Shown: in pieces, positions 61,159-64,000 of the stretch
Numbering within the stretch: position 1 is the stretch's first letter
How the letters are laid out: every line of letters starts with the position of its first letter
Origin: Candidatus Avimonas caecicola
Lineage (GTDB): Bacteria > Bacillota > Clostridia > Oscillospirales > Acutalibacteraceae
Reading direction: 5' to 3'
Length of the DNA: 64,000 nucleotides
Assembly (NCBI GenBank): GCA_904419875.1
Contig: CAJFTG010000009.1
Span: 1 to 64,000 of the forward strand
The notes under the pieces: model-generated
The model's database searches: none
Seen by the model: the letters and a program-made list of their open reading frames with translations, nothing else
Told to the model about the DNA's origin: nothing
Program-made: the position numbers and the translations under genes

Positions 61159-61209
61159 ACGGTATCTCTCCCTTAATTCACTTGATGGGTTGATGGTTGC
61201 GCGATTTTA

Positions 61210-62397
61210 TTACAGCGACTGCAGCACCGAAGCGAGGATATCCAGCCCGCGGTCCAGCTCCTCCCGGGTGATGGTGAGCGGCGGCAGGAAGCGCAGGAGG
61301 GTTTTCGCCGTCAGCACCAGCAGGCCGCCCTCCAGGCATTTCTCCGCCGCCTCGCGGGCCGTCCCCTTATCCAGGACCGCGCCGCGCATCAGGCCCAGTC
61401 CCCGCACCTCGGCGATGTGGGGCATTCCCGCCAGGCGGGAAGCGAGGTATTCCCCCTTTTCCTCCACCTCCCGGAGGAAGCCGGGCCGCGCAAGCCGGTC
61501 CAGAACCACCTGCGCGCCGGCGCACACCACCGGGTTGCCGCCGAAGGTGGACCCGTGCGTTCCGGGCCCCATCACATCCGCCAGCCGTTCGGCGCACAGG
61601 CAGGCGCCGATGGGCAGGCCGCCGCCCAGCCCCTTCGCCATGGTGACCACGTCAGGGACGATGCCCGCGTGCTCATAGGCAAAAAACCGGCCGGTGCGGC
61701 CTGCGCCGGTCTGCACCTCGTCGATGACCAGCAGCAGGTCCTGCTCGGCGCACAGGCGGCGTACCTCCTGAAGATACGCCTTTTCCATCGGGATGACGCC
61801 GCCCTCGCCCTGAATGCATTCCAGCATCACCGCGCAGACGGAACCCTCGTTTTCCACCAGCGTGTCGATCAGGTCGGCGATGTTGCCGGCCTCTACGAAC
61901 AAAAAGCCCTCGGTAAAGGGGTAAAAATACTGATGGAAAGCGTCCTGCCCCGTCGCCGCCAGGGTGGTCACCGTCCGGCCATGGAAGGAGTTGCGCAGCC
62001 CGACGATCCGGCTGCGGCCTTCGCCGTATTTGTCATAGCTGTATTTGCGTGCCAGCTTGATGGCGCATTCGTTCGCCTCCGCGCCGGAATTGCCCAGGAA
62101 CACCCGTCCCATCCCCGCCGCGCGGCAGAGCGCGTCCGCAAAGCGGATCTGCACCGGGCTGTAATACAGGTTGGAGATATGCTGGAGCCGGGCGGCCTGC
62201 GCCTGCACCGCCGCCACCCATTCCGGGTCGGCATATCCCAGCGAATTCACGCCGATGCCGCTGCCGAAATCGATGTATTCCTTGCCGCCGGCGTCCGTCA
62301 CGACCGCGCCGGCGCCGCTTTCCAGCGCGGCGGGGAACCGGCCGTAGGTGGGCATCAGCGCGCCGTCGTGCCGCTTTTTCAGTTCGGGAGAGAGCAT
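61210..62397 (-). CDS. argD: Acetylornithine aminotransferase
   Basis: A PLP enzyme of 395 residues converting N-acetylglutamate semialdehyde to N-acetylornithine. It has FGSGIGVNSLGYADP, FLGNSGAEANECAIKLARKY, FHGRT, VIDEVQTGAGRTG and the lysine loop MAKGLGGGLPIGA. AGGAAGGA precedes the ATG. It lies between argB and argF, as in standard arg clusters. Confidence 0.95.
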   Translation of the reverse strand: MLSPELKKRHDGALMPTYGRFPAALESGAGAVVTDAGGKEYIDFGSGIGVNSLGYADPEWVAAVQAQAARLQHISNLYYSPVQIRFADALCRAAGMGRVFLGNSGAEANECAIKLARKYSYDKYGEGRSRIVGLRNSFHGRTVTTLAATGQDAFHQYFYPFTEGFLFVEAGNIADLIDTLVENEGSVCAVMLECIQGEGGVIPMEKAYLQEVRRLCAEQDLLLVIDEVQTGAGRTGRFFAYEHAGIVPDVVTMAKGLGGGLPIGACLCAERLADVMGPGTHGSTFGGNPVVCAGAQVVLDRLARPGFLREVEEKGEYLASRLAGMPHIAEVRGLGLMRGAVLDKGTAREAAEKCLEGGLLVLTAKTLLRFLPPLTITREELDRGLDILASVLQSL

Positions 62398-62470
62398 AGA
62401 AATCCTTCCTTTCCGGAATGGCCCGGGCCGCCCGCAGCGGCCGTTTGATCTGCGGGAAACGCTGCGGAGG

Positions 62471-63331
62471 TTACAGGAACATGGTGCCGATGCCCTCGTC
62501 GGTCAGCATCTCGATGAGGATGGAGTGCGGGATCCGCCCGTCGATGATGTGGGTGCGCCTGACGCCCCGGCGGACCGCCTCCACGCAGCAGTCAATTTTC
62601 GGAATCATGCCGCCCTTGATGATCTCCTGCTTTTTCAGGCTGGGCACGTCGCTGACATGCACCACCGAAATCAGGCTTTCCTCGTCGTCCTTGTCCCGGA
62701 GCAGGCCGCGCACGTCGGTCATCAGCACCAGCTTTTCCGCGCACAGCGCGGCCGCAATATGGGAGGCGGCTGTGTCGGCGTTGATGTTATAGGTTTCGCC
62801 GTCCCGCTCCCCCGCTGCGACGGTCGCCACCACGGGGATGGTGCCGGTCTCCAGCGCGTTGCGGATCAGGGTGACGTTGACGTGGGTGATCTCCCCGACA
62901 AAGCCGAGGTCCGCCTCCCCCCGCATCTTCACGGCCTTCATCATGCCGCCGTCCAGCCCGCACAGGCCGATGGCCCGGCCGCCCTGCTGCTCCAGCCGCT
63001 GGACGAGCCCCTTGTTCACCTTGCCGGCCAGCACCATCTCCACGACCTCCATCGTCTCCCGGTCGGTGTACCGCAGGCCGCCCACAAACTTCGGCTCCTT
63101 GCCCACCCTGGCGAGCATTTCGTTGATTTCCGGTCCGCCGCCGTGCACCAGCACCACCTTGATTCCCACGGTGGAGAGCAGCACGATGTCCTCCATCACG
63201 GCGGACTTCAGCTCGTCGGAAACCATGGCGTTGCCGCCGTATTTGATGACCACGGTTTTGCCCGCGTACTGCTTGATGTAGGGGAGGGCCTGGGTCAGCA
63301 CCTGCGCCCGGTCCGCCGTCGAGATTGTCAT
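62471..63331 (-). CDS. argB: Acetylglutamate kinase
   Basis: A 286-residue kinase phosphorylating N-acetylglutamate. It has VIKYGGNAM, VHGGGPEIN, DVRGLLRDKDDEESLISVV and GGMIPKIDCC. An N-terminal helix before the core is consistent with the arginine-feedback-inhibited hexameric type; this is an inference. AAAGGGTGG precedes the ATG. Confidence 0.96.
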   Translation of the reverse strand: MTISTADRAQVLTQALPYIKQYAGKTVVIKYGGNAMVSDELKSAVMEDIVLLSTVGIKVVLVHGGGPEINEMLARVGKEPKFVGGLRYTDRETMEVVEMVLAGKVNKGLVQRLEQQGGRAIGLCGLDGGMMKAVKMRGEADLGFVGEITHVNVTLIRNALETGTIPVVATVAAGERDGETYNINADTAASHIAAALCAEKLVLMTDVRGLLRDKDDEESLISVVHVSDVPSLKKQEIIKGGMIPKIDCCVEAVRRGVRRTHIIDGRIPHSILIEMLTDEGIGTMFL

Positions 63332-63776
63332 GGAAAACCACCCTTTTTCAGAATATATCCGCCTTCAAACACAGGGAAACGGCAGGCTCCGCGCACGGGC
63401 GTTCCGCCGTCAAAAGGGATAGGGGCGCGCCCCTCGGGCCGGATGCCCCGCCTTCGCAGCGGGCCTGCCGCAGGCCAGGCCGGCCATCCGGCTCTGTCCC
63501 CCGCCGGATAAACGCCCGGCCTCGAAGCTCAAGACCGGTCTTGTCGGCAGCCGCCTCCGGTACGCACGGCAAAGCGTTCCCGCACGCCGCCGCCAAAAGA
63601 ACGCGGGGGACGGCGCCCGTCCGTACGTAAAAATTCTCAGCCGTGAGGGACAGGCCGGCCCCCGGCGCGCGCCTGCGCCGGCAGCCCCGGCGGCTTTTCC
63701 CCCGCCGGACGGCCCTTTTGCCGGGCGGGTCCCTCCTTGTCCGGAGCCGGGCGGCCGCCGGGGGCCTCCGTCCGCC
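63332..63776. other. Gap between argJ and argB
   Basis: A GC-rich stretch of 445 bases with short hairpins and no frame resembling a protein. No promoter or ARG box was picked out with confidence. A gap this size between argJ and argB is unusual, and the hairpins may separate expression of the two. Confidence 0.5.
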
Positions 63777-64000
63777 TTAACTGCGGTAATCGCCGTTGAT
63801 TTTTACATAATCGTATGTCAGGTCGCAGCCCCAGGCGGTGGCGCCGGCTTCCCCGTCGTGCAGCGTCACCCCAATGACGATTTCCTTTTCGCTGAGGATC
63901 TCCTTCGCCTTTTCCTCGCTGAAGGGGATACCCGCGCCGCCGGCGCACACCGGGATGCTCCCGGCCGCGGAGGAGAAAGCCACGTCCACCCCGGCCGCGT
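63777..64000 (-). CDS. argJ: Arginine biosynthesis protein ArgJ (C-terminal part)
   Basis: The last about 74 residues of bifunctional glutamate N-acetyltransferase/ornithine acetyltransferase. The end AWGCDLTYDYVKINGDYRS is the typical ArgJ C-terminus. The rest lies beyond the window. It precedes argB in transcription. Confidence 0.92.
   Translation of the reverse strand, partial: AAGVDVAFSSAAGSIPVCAGGAGIPFSEEKAKEILSEKEIVIGVTLHDGEAGATAWGCDLTYDYVKINGDYRS

Overview
The window is GC-rich DNA densely packed with genes, mostly on the minus strand, with Shine-Dalgarno sites near AGGAGG and frequent GTG and TTG starts. The endospore genes yqfC, yqfD and ylbJ, the order yqfC-yqfD-phoH-ybeY-dgkA-era-yqzL-recO with mutS2 nearby, and the DUF3793/DUF2325 proteins all point to a spore-forming Clostridia of the high-GC oscillospiral/ruminococcal type. 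This assignment is an inference from gene content; no rRNA, tRNA or CRISPR was seen.

Region 1 (about 1-28400) is one long carbohydrate locus read leftward. In transcription order it holds a LacI regulator, a cytoplasmic GH31 enzyme, an unclassified (alpha/alpha)6-type sugar enzyme, a GH65 disaccharide phosphorylase, a small solute-binding lipoprotein, a giant solute-binding lipoprotein with one permease pair, an NHL-TPR-Yip1 membrane protein, a DUF5696 protein, a second permease pair, an exported GH31, beta-phosphoglucomutase, and a secreted GH31 with a C-terminal CBM35-like domain under its own promoter. The likely logic is that secreted and surface GH31 enzymes remodel an alpha-glucan, the ABC systems import the oligosaccharide, the cytoplasmic GH31 and GH65 open it, and beta-PGM feeds glycolysis. 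No ABC ATPase is encoded here, so a shared one is presumably used. Three homologous GH31 proteins in three compartments recall cycloalternan/isomaltosyl-transfer pathways; this is a hypothesis.

Region 2 (28500-36600) is a metal-homeostasis block. A DtxR-type regulator lies divergent to feoA-feoA-feoB-(Cys-rich FeoB partner). A second leftward unit carries DUF2325, DUF3793, flavodoxin, a decayed ZIP metal transporter and gpmA. Both units have consensus promoters overlapped by palindromes of the form TTAG-N6-CTAA.

Region 3 (36600-46200) holds a SurA/PrsA-like lipoprotein, two LytR-CpsA-Psr proteins, a 1.4 kb stretch with a transposase relic, a DegV protein, a polysaccharide deacetylase and a divergent intracellular GH10 enzyme behind a cre-like site. 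Region 4 (46800-58800) is the conserved chromosomal core: mutS2, a membrane protein, recO, yqzL, era, a small HTH protein, dgkA, ybeY, phoH, yqfD, yqfC, ylbJ and a small Cys4 protein. Region 5 (59000-64000) has two divergent XRE regulators and the arginine genes argJ (cut by the window end), argB, argD and argF.

Many intergenic gaps carry short tandem repeats whose purine-rich strand is usually the transcribed strand of the flanking gene.
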